64,000 nt of DNA from positions 3,391,497 to 3,455,496 of the forward strand of contig CP129489.1 of the NCBI GenBank assembly GCA_030584065.1, in the 5' to 3' direction. The position numbers were made by a program, and so were the translations under genes. This document shows, in pieces, positions 41,987 to 49,409 of the stretch. The stretch is from Flavobacteriales bacterium. GTDB taxonomy: Bacteria > Bacteroidota > Bacteroidia > Flavobacteriales_F > PHOS-HE28. Numbering within the stretch: the stretch's first letter is position 1; every line of letters starts with the position of its first letter. Below the pieces are notes generated by a model that saw only the letters and a list, made by a program, of their open reading frames with translations, did not search any database and had not been told where the DNA came from.

Positions 41987-44863
41987 ATGTTCAACCCGCA
42001 AGCCAAGACCGGTCCCTCCATTGCTCCGGCCGCACGCACGCAAAGCGCCCCATCATCCTCCAATAAGGTCGCTTCCGACGTCGACGTCGCCTACATCGAC
42101 GGGGTGGCCTACCCGATCAACAAGGGCGAGACCATGCTCGCGTTCATGCGCCGCCACCTGGGCCCCAACCCGGTGCCCACGCTCTGCGATGCGCCCAACC
42201 TGGAGCCCTTCGGGAGCTGCCGCGTGTGTAGCGTGGAGGTGAGCATGGAGGACCCCAGCACCGGGTCGGCACCCTCCCGCGTGATGGCCTCCTGCCACAC
42301 CCCCGTGGGCAAGGGCATGTACATCACGGTGAACAGCCCGCGCATGGAGCGGCTGCGCAAGAACATCGTGGAGCTGGTGCTCACCGACTACGACACCGAG
42401 CGGCTGAAGAAAGAGGACCACGGGCGGAACGAACTGTACAACGTCGTCCAGCAGATCGGCTTCGACATCGACAGCGTGCGCTACCCGAAGGGGAAGAACC
42501 ACTTGGACACGCCGATGGACCGGTCGCATCCTTATATGGTATCGGACCTCAGCGCGTGTATCAGCTGCTACCGGTGCGTGCGCGCGTGCGACGAGGTACA
42601 GGGCGAGTTCGTGCTCACCATGGCCGGGCGCGGTTTCGACAACCACATCGTCAAGGGCACCAACGAGAGCTTCAAGGACAGCGATTGCGTGAGCTGCGGC
42701 GCCTGCGCGCAGGCCTGCCCCACCAGTGCCATCACCGACGTGTTCCGCGCCAAGGAGATCAAGGCCGATGAAGTGGTGCGCACCGTGTGCACCTATTGCG
42801 GCGTGGGCTGCAACCTGGAGGTGAAGGTGAAGGACGGCAAGGTGGCGGGCATCACCGCGCCCTACGACGCCGAGGCCAACCAGGGCCACACCTGCCTCAA
42901 GGGCCGCTACGCCTTCCGCTTTTACGACCACCCCGAGCGCTTACGCACGCCTCTGATCCGCAAGAACGGTGAGCTCGTTCCCGCCACCTGGGACGAGGCC
43001 TACGACTTCATCGTGGACGGCTTCATCCGCATCCGCGAGCAGCACGGTCCGGACGCGCTGGCCGGCGTGAGCAGCGCGCGCTGCCCCAACGAGGAGAACT
43101 ACCTCATGCAGAAGTTCTTCCGCGCGCAGGTGGGCACCAACAACATCGACGCGTGCGCGCGCGTGTGCCACAGCCCCACGGCCCTGGGCATGCAGAAGAC
43201 CTTCGGCACCGGCGCGGCCACCAACAGCATCGACGACCTGAAGGACACGCACACCATCATGGTGATCGGTGCCAACCCCACCGACGCCCACCCGGTGACC
43301 GGCGCCAAGATCAAGCAGCAGATCATGAAGGGGAAGACCCTGATCGTGATCGACCCGCGCCGCACCGAGCTGGCCCGCTACGCCCACTACCACCTGCAGC
43401 TGAAGCCCGGCACGAACGTGGCCCTGCTGAACATGATGATGCACTTCATCGTGAAGGAAGGCTGGGTGAAGCAGGAGTTCATCGACCAGCGCACCGAAGG
43501 CTGGGCCGATTTCAAGAAGGAGATCCTCGCCGTGGACATCGACGCGATGGAGCGCGAGACCGGCGTGGACCGGAACCTGGTGCGTGCAGCCGCGAAAGCC
43601 TATGCCAGCTCACCCGCCGCCATGAGCTTCCACGGCCTGGGCGTCACCGAGCACTACCAGGGCACCTTCACCGTGATGCAGATCGCCGACCTGGCGATGA
43701 TGACCGGCAACATCGGTCGCCGCGGCGTGGGCGTGAACCCGCTGCGCGGCCAGAACAACGTGCAGGGCGCGGCCGACATGGGTTGCCAACCCCACCAGGG
43801 GGCAGGCTACTTCGCGGTGGACGAGCCCGCGAACATCCAGATGTACGAGCAGTTCTACGGCGTGGAGCTGCCCCACCACGCGGGCAAGAAGATCCCGCAG
43901 ATGTACGACGCCATGCTGGAGGGCACGCTGAAGGCCTTCTGGGTGGCGGGCGAAGACATGGCGCAGACGGACCCCAACACGCTGCACGTGCGCAAGGCCC
44001 TGGGCCAGCTGGAGCTCTTCGTGGTGCAGGAGCTCTTCATGACCGAGACCGCCAAGCTCGCCCACGTGGTGCTGCCCGCCAGCAGCTTCCTGGAGAAGAG
44101 CGGCACCTTCACCAACGGCGAGCGCCGCATCCAGCGCGTGAACGCCGCCGTGGAGCCCATCGCAGGCACCAAGCCCGACGGCCAGATCACCTGCGACATC
44201 ATGGAGCGTTTTGCGGAGAAGACCGGTCGCCGCAGCGGCAATGCCAGCAAGGAGTACCATCCGCGCTGGGTGCTGGAGGAGATCAGCCGCATCGTGCCCT
44301 TCTTCGCCGGGGTGAAGTGGGACGAGCTCGGGGAGAACGGCAAGCAATGGCCCGTGAAGCCCGACGGCACCGACACGCAGATCCTGCACACCGACACCTT
44401 CAAACGAGGGCTGGGCAAGTTCATCTTCAACCCCTGGGAGAAGAGCCCCGAGGTGCGCACCAACGAGAAGGACTACCCCTACATCATCACCACCAACCGC
44501 GAGCTGGAGCACTACAACTGCGGTGCTATGACGCGGCGCACCGGCAACGGCGAGATCCTCACCGAGGACGTGCTGCTGATCAACCCCGCCGACGCCGAGA
44601 AGAACGGCATCGCCGAGGGCGACATGGTCTGCGTGGAAAGCCCGCGCGGCAAGGTGGATATCAAGGCCCGCATCACCGATGAGGTAAAGCCCGGCATCCT
44701 CTCCAGCACCTTCCACTTCCCGGAGATCATGCTGAACATCATCACCAGCAGCGTGAGCGATTCACTGGCGATGTGTCCGGAGTACAAGGTGGTGACGTGT
44801 AGGATCCGCAAGGCGAAGAAGGCGCACTTGCGGAAGGCGGGGGAGGTAGTGGAGAAGGCGTGA
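41987..44863 (+). CDS. Molybdenum formate dehydrogenase, alpha subunit (Cys-type, FdhF/FdsA-like)
   Basis: A 958-residue iron-sulfur molybdoenzyme. N-terminal [2Fe-2S] domain with Cys67, Cys78, Cys81 and Cys103; a His/Cys [4Fe-4S] region and ferredoxin-like CISCYRCVRACDEV and CVSCGACAQACPTSA; then CTYCGVGCNLEV with GHTCLKGRYAF for the catalytic-domain cluster; bis-MGD cofactor domain with Cys394 in ARVCHSPTALGM at the position of selenocysteine in E. coli FdhF; and a C-terminal molydopterin-binding domain (YIITTNRELEHYNCGAMTRR). It oxidises formate to CO2. No beta/gamma (NADH-linked) subunits or fdhD lie next to it, so the electron acceptor is unknown. Confidence 0.92.
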   Translation: MFNPQAKTGPSIAPAARTQSAPSSSNKVASDVDVAYIDGVAYPINKGETMLAFMRRHLGPNPVPTLCDAPNLEPFGSCRVCSVEVSMEDPSTGSAPSRVMASCHTPVGKGMYITVNSPRMERLRKNIVELVLTDYDTERLKKEDHGRNELYNVVQQIGFDIDSVRYPKGKNHLDTPMDRSHPYMVSDLSACISCYRCVRACDEVQGEFVLTMAGRGFDNHIVKGTNESFKDSDCVSCGACAQACPTSAITDVFRAKEIKADEVVRTVCTYCGVGCNLEVKVKDGKVAGITAPYDAEANQGHTCLKGRYAFRFYDHPERLRTPLIRKNGELVPATWDEAYDFIVDGFIRIREQHGPDALAGVSSARCPNEENYLMQKFFRAQVGTNNIDACARVCHSPTALGMQKTFGTGAATNSIDDLKDTHTIMVIGANPTDAHPVTGAKIKQQIMKGKTLIVIDPRRTELARYAHYHLQLKPGTNVALLNMMMHFIVKEGWVKQEFIDQRTEGWADFKKEILAVDIDAMERETGVDRNLVRAAAKAYASSPAAMSFHGLGVTEHYQGTFTVMQIADLAMMTGNIGRRGVGVNPLRGQNNVQGAADMGCQPHQGAGYFAVDEPANIQMYEQFYGVELPHHAGKKIPQMYDAMLEGTLKAFWVAGEDMAQTDPNTLHVRKALGQLELFVVQELFMTETAKLAHVVLPASSFLEKSGTFTNGERRIQRVNAAVEPIAGTKPDGQITCDIMERFAEKTGRRSGNASKEYHPRWVLEEISRIVPFFAGVKWDELGENGKQWPVKPDGTDTQILHTDTFKRGLGKFIFNPWEKSPEVRTNEKDYPYIITTNRELEHYNCGAMTRRTGNGEILTEDVLLINPADAEKNGIAEGDMVCVESPRGKVDIKARITDEVKPGILSSTFHFPEIMLNIITSSVSDSLAMCPEYKVVTCRIRKAKKAHLRKAGEVVEKA

Positions 44864-44875
44864 GTGAGGGCGTGC

Positions 44876-44898
44876 CCCCGGCTCAAATGCAGCCGGGG
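44876..44898 (+). terminator. Terminator hairpin after formate dehydrogenase
   Basis: An 8-bp stem (CCCCGGCT / AGCCGGGG) with a CAAATGC loop, 13 bases after the stop. There is no U-run; the dispersed repeat begins immediately after it. Confidence 0.55.
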
Positions 44899-44899
44899 T

Positions 44900-44971
44900 C
44901 CGGCTTTCCGCTACAAGTCCGCACTCGTCGTTCCTCCTCGCTTGCGGGCTTTCCGCTTCAATCCGTCACGC
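44900..44971 (+). repeat. 72-bp dispersed repeat, copy 2, at the left edge of the accessory island
   Basis: This copy matches 9484-9555 at 66 of 72 positions, in the same orientation. It lies exactly where base composition falls and the cyclase-like gene begins. Confidence 0.8.
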
Positions 44972-45023
44972 TGAATTTGAGGCTTCGGGCATTGCTACAT
45001 TGAGCCCATACTTTGTTAACGAT

Positions 45024-45480
45024 ATGAACAAATCCACGGCTACGCGGAAACTTGGCAAGAGACGAATGACTCGTCGCCTTGCTCACTATGTATTCCTGGA
45101 CGTTGAGAAATTCACACAGCTTGGGAGAAATGCTGATGACCAAGTGATGATCATCGATGCACTTGGAAGAATTGTAAAGGACACATTGGCGGAGCTGGAA
45201 ATACCTTTTGATGATGGGGTCGAATCGTTGCTGTTGCCAACAGGTGACGGCGTTTGTATTTGCTTGCTCGGTGAAAGGGCTTTCGACGAACACATAACCC
45301 TTGCTCAACTGATTCTGAAGAAGCTTAAATCACACAATGGAAAGCAGCGGAAGATTGAATTGCGGTTCCAAGTTCGTATCGGGATTAACTCCAATACAGA
45401 TGTCCATGTCGAAGACATCAGGGGTAATTGGAACATGGCTGGGCGTGGAATTAGTGATGCTCAAAGAACTATGGATGCTG
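45024..45480 (+). pseudogene. Class III nucleotide-cyclase-like domain, 5' part of a gene interrupted by an IS element
   Basis: The 152 visible residues form most of a class III adenylate/guanylate cyclase fold: HYVFLDVEKFTQLGR with the first metal Asp (Asp26), LLLPTGDGVCICLLG with the second (Asp75), and FQVRIGINSNTDVHVEDIRG followed by NWNMAGRGISDAQRTMDA (equivalent to the conserved GxxxNxAxR helix). The frame then enters the insertion sequence and stops after two codons (GTG TAA), so the last strands of the domain are lost. If the IS is removed, the frame continues into the segment at 46722-47395. Composition is distinctly AT-richer than its surroundings, suggesting horizontal transfer. 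Confidence 0.75.
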
Positions 45481-45536
45481 TGTAAGCTTCCCCTGTTTTC
45501 GGGCCGATCATAACTAGAGGCTCCTGGGGCATAGGT

Positions 45537-46310
45537 TTAGGATCGGATGGGCGCTGGCGGCCGGTAGCCAAGCGCCTTGTGTGGGCGGTGATGGTTGTAA
45601 TCGGTCATCCACTCATCGGCCTTCTCGCGCACCTCGTCCAAGGTACGGAACACGTAGGCGCTGAGCAGTTCACGACGGATGCTGCCGTTGAGGCGTTCGA
45701 TGTAGGCGTTCTGGGTGGGCTTGCCTGGCTGGATGTAGGTCAAGGTAATGCCGTGTTCGCGGCACCAGTGGTCGAGCTTGGCGCTGATGAACTCCGGGCC
45801 GTTGTCCACGCGGATCATCTTGGGCAGCGGACGCACTGCTTTGATGCGTTCCAGCACGCGTATCACGCGCAGTGCGGGCAGTGAGGTGTCCACCTCGATC
45901 GCGAGCACCTCCCTGTTGTAGTCGTCGATCACATTTAGCAAGCGGTAGGTCCGGCCGTCCCAGAGGCTGTCATGCATGAAGTCGATGCTGTAGACCTGGT
46001 CCGGACCAGCAGGACGGAACAGCGCCTGCTTCACCCGTGCAGGCAGCCGTTTCTTGGCCCTGCGACGAATGTTGAGGCCCAGACCGGTGTAGACCCGATA
46101 CACCCGCTTGAAGTTCCACAGGTGACCCATCAAGCGCATCCGATGATGGCTTTGCCACACCCCGATGGCCGGGTGCTTCTGGGTGAGCTGTTCCAAGACC
46201 TGGATAATGGGCGTGTCATCCGCTGGGGTCTTGCAGTACTGCGCGGTGCTGCGCGCCAAGCCCACGCTGCCGCAGGCTTGGCGCTCGGAGATGCTGTGCT
46301 CCTGTATCAT
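45537..46310 (-). CDS. IS3-family transposase OrfB (DDE integrase domain)
   Basis: A 257-residue transposase catalytic part. HTH_21-type start ([20 protein letters not shown]), then the rve integrase core with the DDE residues: Asp in [16 protein letters not shown], Asp in [12 protein letters not shown], Glu in [17 protein letters not shown]. It ends [18 protein letters not shown]. The OrfB frame stays open upstream of this ATG through [11 protein letters not shown] into the OrfA tail, so an OrfAB fusion by frameshifting is possible, although OrfB lies in +1 relative to OrfA, not the usual -1. Confidence 0.93.
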   Translation of the reverse strand: MIQEHSISERQACGSVGLARSTAQYCKTPADDTPIIQVLEQLTQKHPAIGVWQSHHRMRLMGHLWNFKRVYRVYTGLGLNIRRRAKKRLPARVKQALFRPAGPDQVYSIDFMHDSLWDGRTYRLLNVIDDYNREVLAIEVDTSLPALRVIRVLERIKAVRPLPKMIRVDNGPEFISAKLDHWCREHGITLTYIQPGKPTQNAYIERLNGSIRRELLSAYVFRTLDEVREKADEWMTDYNHHRPHKALGYRPPAPIRS

Positions 46311-46335
46311 CGCCTGAACGATCTCGCGCTTCTCG

Positions 46336-46608
46336 TCAGGCGCCCCACTTCTTTTCCACCACCTGCTTCAAGGCATCATGCACCATGCTCAGCTCGGTGT
46401 ACATGCGCTTCAGGCGGCTGAGCTCCTCCTGCAGGTCACGCAGCTGCTTGACCTGGTTGGGCTCCATGCCGCCATACTTGGCCTTCCATTGGTAGAACGT
46501 GGCGTTGCTGATCCCGTGCTCGCGGCACAGGTCGGCCACCTTCGAGCCAGCCTCGTGACGCTTGAGGATGGCGATGACCTGATGCTCGGTGAACTTGCTC
46601 TTTCTCAT
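46336..46608 (-). CDS. IS3-family transposase OrfA (helix-turn-helix)
   Basis: A 90-residue DNA-binding protein: [40 protein letters not shown] and a leucine-zipper-like C-terminus ([20 protein letters not shown]). It matches the HTH_Tnp_1/IS3 OrfA family that binds the element's ends. The ATG before RKSKF is the family's normal start. It ends 25 bases before the OrfB ATG. Confidence 0.92.
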   Translation of the reverse strand: MRKSKFTEHQVIAILKRHEAGSKVADLCREHGISNATFYQWKAKYGGMEPNQVKQLRDLQEELSRLKRMYTELSMVHDALKQVVEKKWGA

Positions 46609-46648
46609 GGCTACGTGTGGTTGAATGTAGCCCCTGGCCGGCCGAAGC

Positions 46649-46676
46649 GATCCTTGGCCCCGCGGGGCCAAGGATC
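46649..46676. repeat. 28-bp perfect palindrome inside the IS, upstream of OrfA
   Basis: GATCCTTGGCCCCG is followed directly by its reverse complement, a perfect 28-bp palindrome between the right IS end and OrfA. In RNA it would make a strong hairpin that could stop transcription entering from outside, or act as a binding site for transposase or a regulator. Confidence 0.8.
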
Positions 46677-46721
46677 ACTTCACCTCCAGCAATGAATGGC
46701 CGAACTTCGGGGAAGCTTACA

Positions 46722-47395
46722 ATGAAATCGGGCGATGGCTTGCACAACAACTAGTAACAAGTAGCGACGAGTCAAACACTCGGGACTCTGAAGTAGGAAG
46801 TCAGGTTGCTCCTTCTGATCATCTTGGATGGGAAAAGCATCAGGACCCGACCATGTCGAGCGATATTCTCGCTGAGCCTCGAGGTACATTGGCAGTATGG
46901 GCGTTGGTCACGGATGAGCACAACAAGATTCGCAGCAGACGCCCATTGAACCAATACATAGTCAGCCATGCAGCTAATCGAGGGCTCAATTACGGGAATC
47001 CAGAGTACGCCAAGTACCCTAATGCTTGGGCTATCCGACGTGTAACACCAAGTATGGAGTCCAAAGCAGGCACTTGGTCGTTCTGGTGCAATGCGATGGA
47101 GCCACCAAAGCTCATGATAAACAGCCCGACTAAGCTCTCGGCAGGTTGGCACCTTTTTACCGTAGAGTGGTCGGCAGACAAGAACTTCATTCGATTCTAT
47201 ATCGATGATGCAATTGCCGGCGAGGATGAGTTCAAGCTTTGGCCCAAGGGTTTGACCGGCAGTATGGTACTGGGCACATGGGTCCATGATTACCCAAACC
47301 ACAGATTCAACTCCAATGTCGGTCCATGCTACACGATACCACGGACGATGAAAGAAGGGGAGCTAGCTATGATGGTCGCTGAACAACCTTCATAG
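46722..47395 (+). pseudogene. Concanavalin/LamG-like domain, 3' part of the IS-interrupted gene
   Basis: The frame resumes right after the IS end with EIGRWLAQQLVTSSDESN and runs 224 codons to a TAG. From about MSSDILAEPRGTLAVWALVT it has the pattern of a concanavalin A-like lectin/glucanase (LamG) beta sandwich: a GTLAVWALVTDE strand, AGTWSFWCNAME, AGWHLFTVEWSADKNFIRFY and IDDAIAGEDEF. An ATG at 46853 could allow separate translation. It is AT-rich like the cyclase fragment and in the same frame once the IS is removed (combined length about 376 residues). Confidence 0.6.
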
Positions 47396-47465
47396 GCATA
47401 GCAGCCTTCGACCGCGCATTTGTGCCTTGTCTACCCGGCTATCGCGAATCTGTGACCCGGGGCCC

Positions 47466-47600
47466 TCATACCGCTTCCCGCAACGCCTTCAACACCACTG
47501 CGATCATCTGTTGCACTCGTTCATCGTGCGGCAGTCCGTCCGTGTAGTCGATGGTGTGTACCGGTGTGCCATCCACCAGCAAGGTTGCGCATTTGATCAT
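47466..47600 (-). CDS. Small ORF behind the DUF5615 gene, possibly the 3' part of a frameshifted gene
   Basis: A 44-codon frame, starting MIKCATLLVDGTPVHTIDYT and ending VVLKALREAV, with clear protein-like composition. Directly upstream (47600-47715), in another frame, is a second protein-like stretch: VIAWLEPFPSHHHRRHPDRV, LLEVAGHQVEIEQNDWRDDQ. The two would join into one ~80-residue protein by a single frame change at the GATGATCAAATG overlap. Either this is a broken gene or a sequencing error, or the short frame is translated alone. Family not recognised. Confidence 0.45.
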   Translation of the reverse strand: MIKCATLLVDGTPVHTIDYTDGLPHDERVQQMIAVVLKALREAV

Positions 47601-47715
47601 CGCGCCAGTCGTTCTGTTCGATCTCCACCTGATGACCGGCCACCTCCAGGAGGACGCGATCAGGGTGTCTGCGATGGTGATGGGATGGAAAAGGTTCGAG
47701 CCAGGCGATGACCGC

Positions 47716-48075
47716 CTACTCGAACTTTCGCTGCCTCACCCGCGGTGGGTCGAACACGGTGATCCGTCCCGATAGGTCGACCTCGGGATCCGCACGTAAG
47801 TAGTCCAACAGCATTTCCGCCGGTGTGGTCGGCCGGTAACTGAACAGGCGGAAGTATACGATGCCGCCCAGCGCCTTCTGGTTGCGTGCGATGGCCAGGG
47901 TCCCCAAGTCGCTATCGAAAGTGAGCACGGTACGGGCATCCCGGTTGGCGATCGCAACAACATCCTCATCCGTTGACCCGGCGGCCACATCGCTCACGTG
48001 GACTACATCATGCCCTGCCGAACGCAGCGCATGGAGACTGGGAACCGGGAAATTTTCGTCTGCGAGGAACTTCAC
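47716..48075 (-). CDS. DUF5615 PIN-like protein, putative toxin of a DUF433/DUF5615 pair
   Basis: A 119-residue protein starting (GTG) with VKFLADENFPVPSLHALRSA. The conserved acidic residues of the Mut7-C/PIN-like DUF5615 family are present: DEN at the N-terminus, TDEDVVAIANRDARTVLTFD and the Asp of DSDLGTL. DUF5615 proteins are predicted ribonucleases and are usually encoded directly behind a DUF433 protein, as here; the start GTG overlaps the DUF433 stop (GTGA). The frame is open upstream of the GTG, but the upstream part overlaps DUF433 and does not match the family. Confidence 0.88.
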   Translation of the reverse strand: MKFLADENFPVPSLHALRSAGHDVVHVSDVAAGSTDEDVVAIANRDARTVLTFDSDLGTLAIARNQKALGGIVYFRLFSYRPTTPAEMLLDYLRADPEVDLSGRITVFDPPRVRQRKFE

Positions 48076-48314
48076 TCCGCCTTGCCGGGAAGGGGCCACA
48101 TGAGCATGCCGTCCACCATGCACTCGAGCACGAACGCATGCACCGCTTGGATGTGTTCAGGCTTCAGCGTCGGGAAACTCTCCAGCAGCATCTCGTTCGT
48201 CCAGCCATCGGCCAGGCGCCCTTGGATGTGCTCCACCGCAAGGCGCGTCCCTTTGATCGTGGGCTTTCCACCGAGGATGGCCTTGTCACTGGTGATGTGT
48301 TCCTGCCAGTTCAT
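48072..48314 (-). CDS. DUF433 protein, putative antitoxin
   Basis: An 80-residue protein with the DUF433 signature: HITSDKAILGGKPTIKGTRL, AVEHIQGRLADGWTNEMLLE, SFPTLKPEHIQAVHAFVLE. The family has an HTH-like fold and is paired with DUF5615 in many bacteria, which led to its prediction as an antitoxin and autoregulator. First gene of a two-gene unit coupled by a four-base overlap. It marks the right side of the AT-richer accessory region. Confidence 0.9.
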   Translation of the reverse strand: MNWQEHITSDKAILGGKPTIKGTRLAVEHIQGRLADGWTNEMLLESFPTLKPEHIQAVHAFVLECMVDGMLMWPLPGKAE

Positions 48315-48383
48315 GAAGCGAAGTTAATGTGCGGCTGAGGAGATGGCCACCCCCCTGGCCGTGAGTCTTTGACCCTGGCCCCC

Positions 48384-49409
48384 TCACGGCAACGCCTCCA
48401 TCGCCGCCTCCAGCGCGGCATCCACCCCGGCGTTCAGCCCATCCCGATCGGCCACCGCCACGATGGTCGGAGGTAGTCCGCGGCCTTCCCAGCTGATGCC
48501 GTTCGCATCGCGGTGATCGGCGATGGAGAGCGTGACGCCCCAGCCGTTGGGCAGTTCGAAGAAGGCGTTGTCCGCAAAGGCCCCGGCGGTGGTGTCGCCG
48601 ATATGCACCACATGGGGTTGCGTGCGCATGGCCAGTGCGAAGGTCTCGGCGGCGCTCTGCGATCCGCGACCCGTGAGCAGCACCACCGGCTTGGCATACG
48701 CAGGTCCCGTGGGTGTGGTGGTCCATTGGATCTCTTGCCCGAAATCGTCCGGCCCGGGACCGGTCTTGCGGCGCACGCGCATGTAGGTGGCGGCCTGGCC
48801 GGTGAAGAGCCCCGCGCTGTACTGCGCGAAGGGGTCGAAGCCGCCGGCATTGTCGCGCACGTCCACCACCAGGCCCGTGGTGCCGGCCAGCGCCTGCACG
48901 GCATCGCGCAGGCCCTTGGTGTAGTCGTTGTTGCTGCCGTCGAAATGGCGGATGTGGATGTAGCCGTGCCCGTCCGCGAGTCTGCCGTACTCCACGGCCT
49001 CATTCACTTCGTGGTGCTCCGTGAGGTAATGGTCCTTCACGGTGGCGAAGTGGAAGGTGGTGTCGATGAAGGCACCGTTCACGAGATCGATGGACCAGCG
49101 CGGCAGGTCGGCGCTGTTCGGATAGAGCGTGATGTGGGCGTCATTCAAGGACGTGAGCATGGCGGCCAGCATCTCGCGCAGCTGCGCATCGCTCATGCCC
49201 TCATGCACCTGCGGGCGGTACACGTTGCCGAGGCTGTCCCAATCCAGGGTCTTCACGCGGAAGAGGCCGTAGTGCTCCTTCACCGTGCGGTGCAGGCCTT
49301 CGAAGACACTGACGGGATCAGCGGCGGGCTCATCGCCGAAGATCGTCTTCTGGCAGGAGCTGAGCAGGACCGCGCTGGTGGCCAGGGCAAGGAGGTTGAA
49401 GGCTTTCAT
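48384..49409 (-). CDS. S41-family (C-terminal processing) peptidase lipoprotein
   Basis: A 341-residue lipoprotein (lipobox to Cys19, TSAVLLSSC). The peptidase S41/TSPc domain shows LADGHGYIHIRHFDG, LVVDVRDNAGGFDPFAQYSA, and GRGSQSAAETFALAM with the nucleophile Ser252; a helical tricorn-like N-terminal part (VSVFEGLHRTVKEHYGLF, LREMLAAMLTSLNDAHITLY) precedes it, and no PDZ domain is evident. It should cut peptides in the periplasm or at the surface. Its ATG overlaps the stop of the upstream outer-membrane protein gene by four bases, so they form an operon. Confidence 0.88.
   Translation of the reverse strand: MKAFNLLALATSAVLLSSCQKTIFGDEPAADPVSVFEGLHRTVKEHYGLFRVKTLDWDSLGNVYRPQVHEGMSDAQLREMLAAMLTSLNDAHITLYPNSADLPRWSIDLVNGAFIDTTFHFATVKDHYLTEHHEVNEAVEYGRLADGHGYIHIRHFDGSNNDYTKGLRDAVQALAGTTGLVVDVRDNAGGFDPFAQYSAGLFTGQAATYMRVRRKTGPGPDDFGQEIQWTTTPTGPAYAKPVVLLTGRGSQSAAETFALAMRTQPHVVHIGDTTAGAFADNAFFELPNGWGVTLSIADHRDANGISWEGRGLPPTIVAVADRDGLNAGVDAALEAAMEALP

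Larger units (their letters stand above)
45481..46721 (-). mobile_element. IS3-family insertion sequence, 1241 bp
   Basis: The element has 13-bp perfect terminal inverted repeats (TGTAAGCTTCCCC at the left, GGGGAAGCTTACA at the right) and partial similarity further in (TTCGG). It encodes OrfA and OrfB on the minus strand. Flanks are CTG on the left and ATG on the right, so there is no clean 3-bp target duplication; either it mutated or the ends come from recombination between two copies. Exact removal joins the two host gene parts in frame. Confidence 0.9.

Noticed and set aside
43151-43180. Selenocysteine in formate dehydrogenase
   Set aside because: The codon at the Sec position is TGC (Cys394), not TGA, and no SECIS-like hairpin is needed.
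45024-47395. Calling the cyclase region a Pycsar defence system
   Set aside because: Only a cyclase-like fragment is present; no cyclic-nucleotide-binding effector with TM or TIR domain is seen beside it, so the label would be unsupported.
46853-47395. Treating the LamG-like frame as a normal stand-alone gene
   Set aside because: The frame is open continuously back to the IS end and in phase with the cyclase fragment, no promoter box was seen before 46853, and no signal peptide is present.
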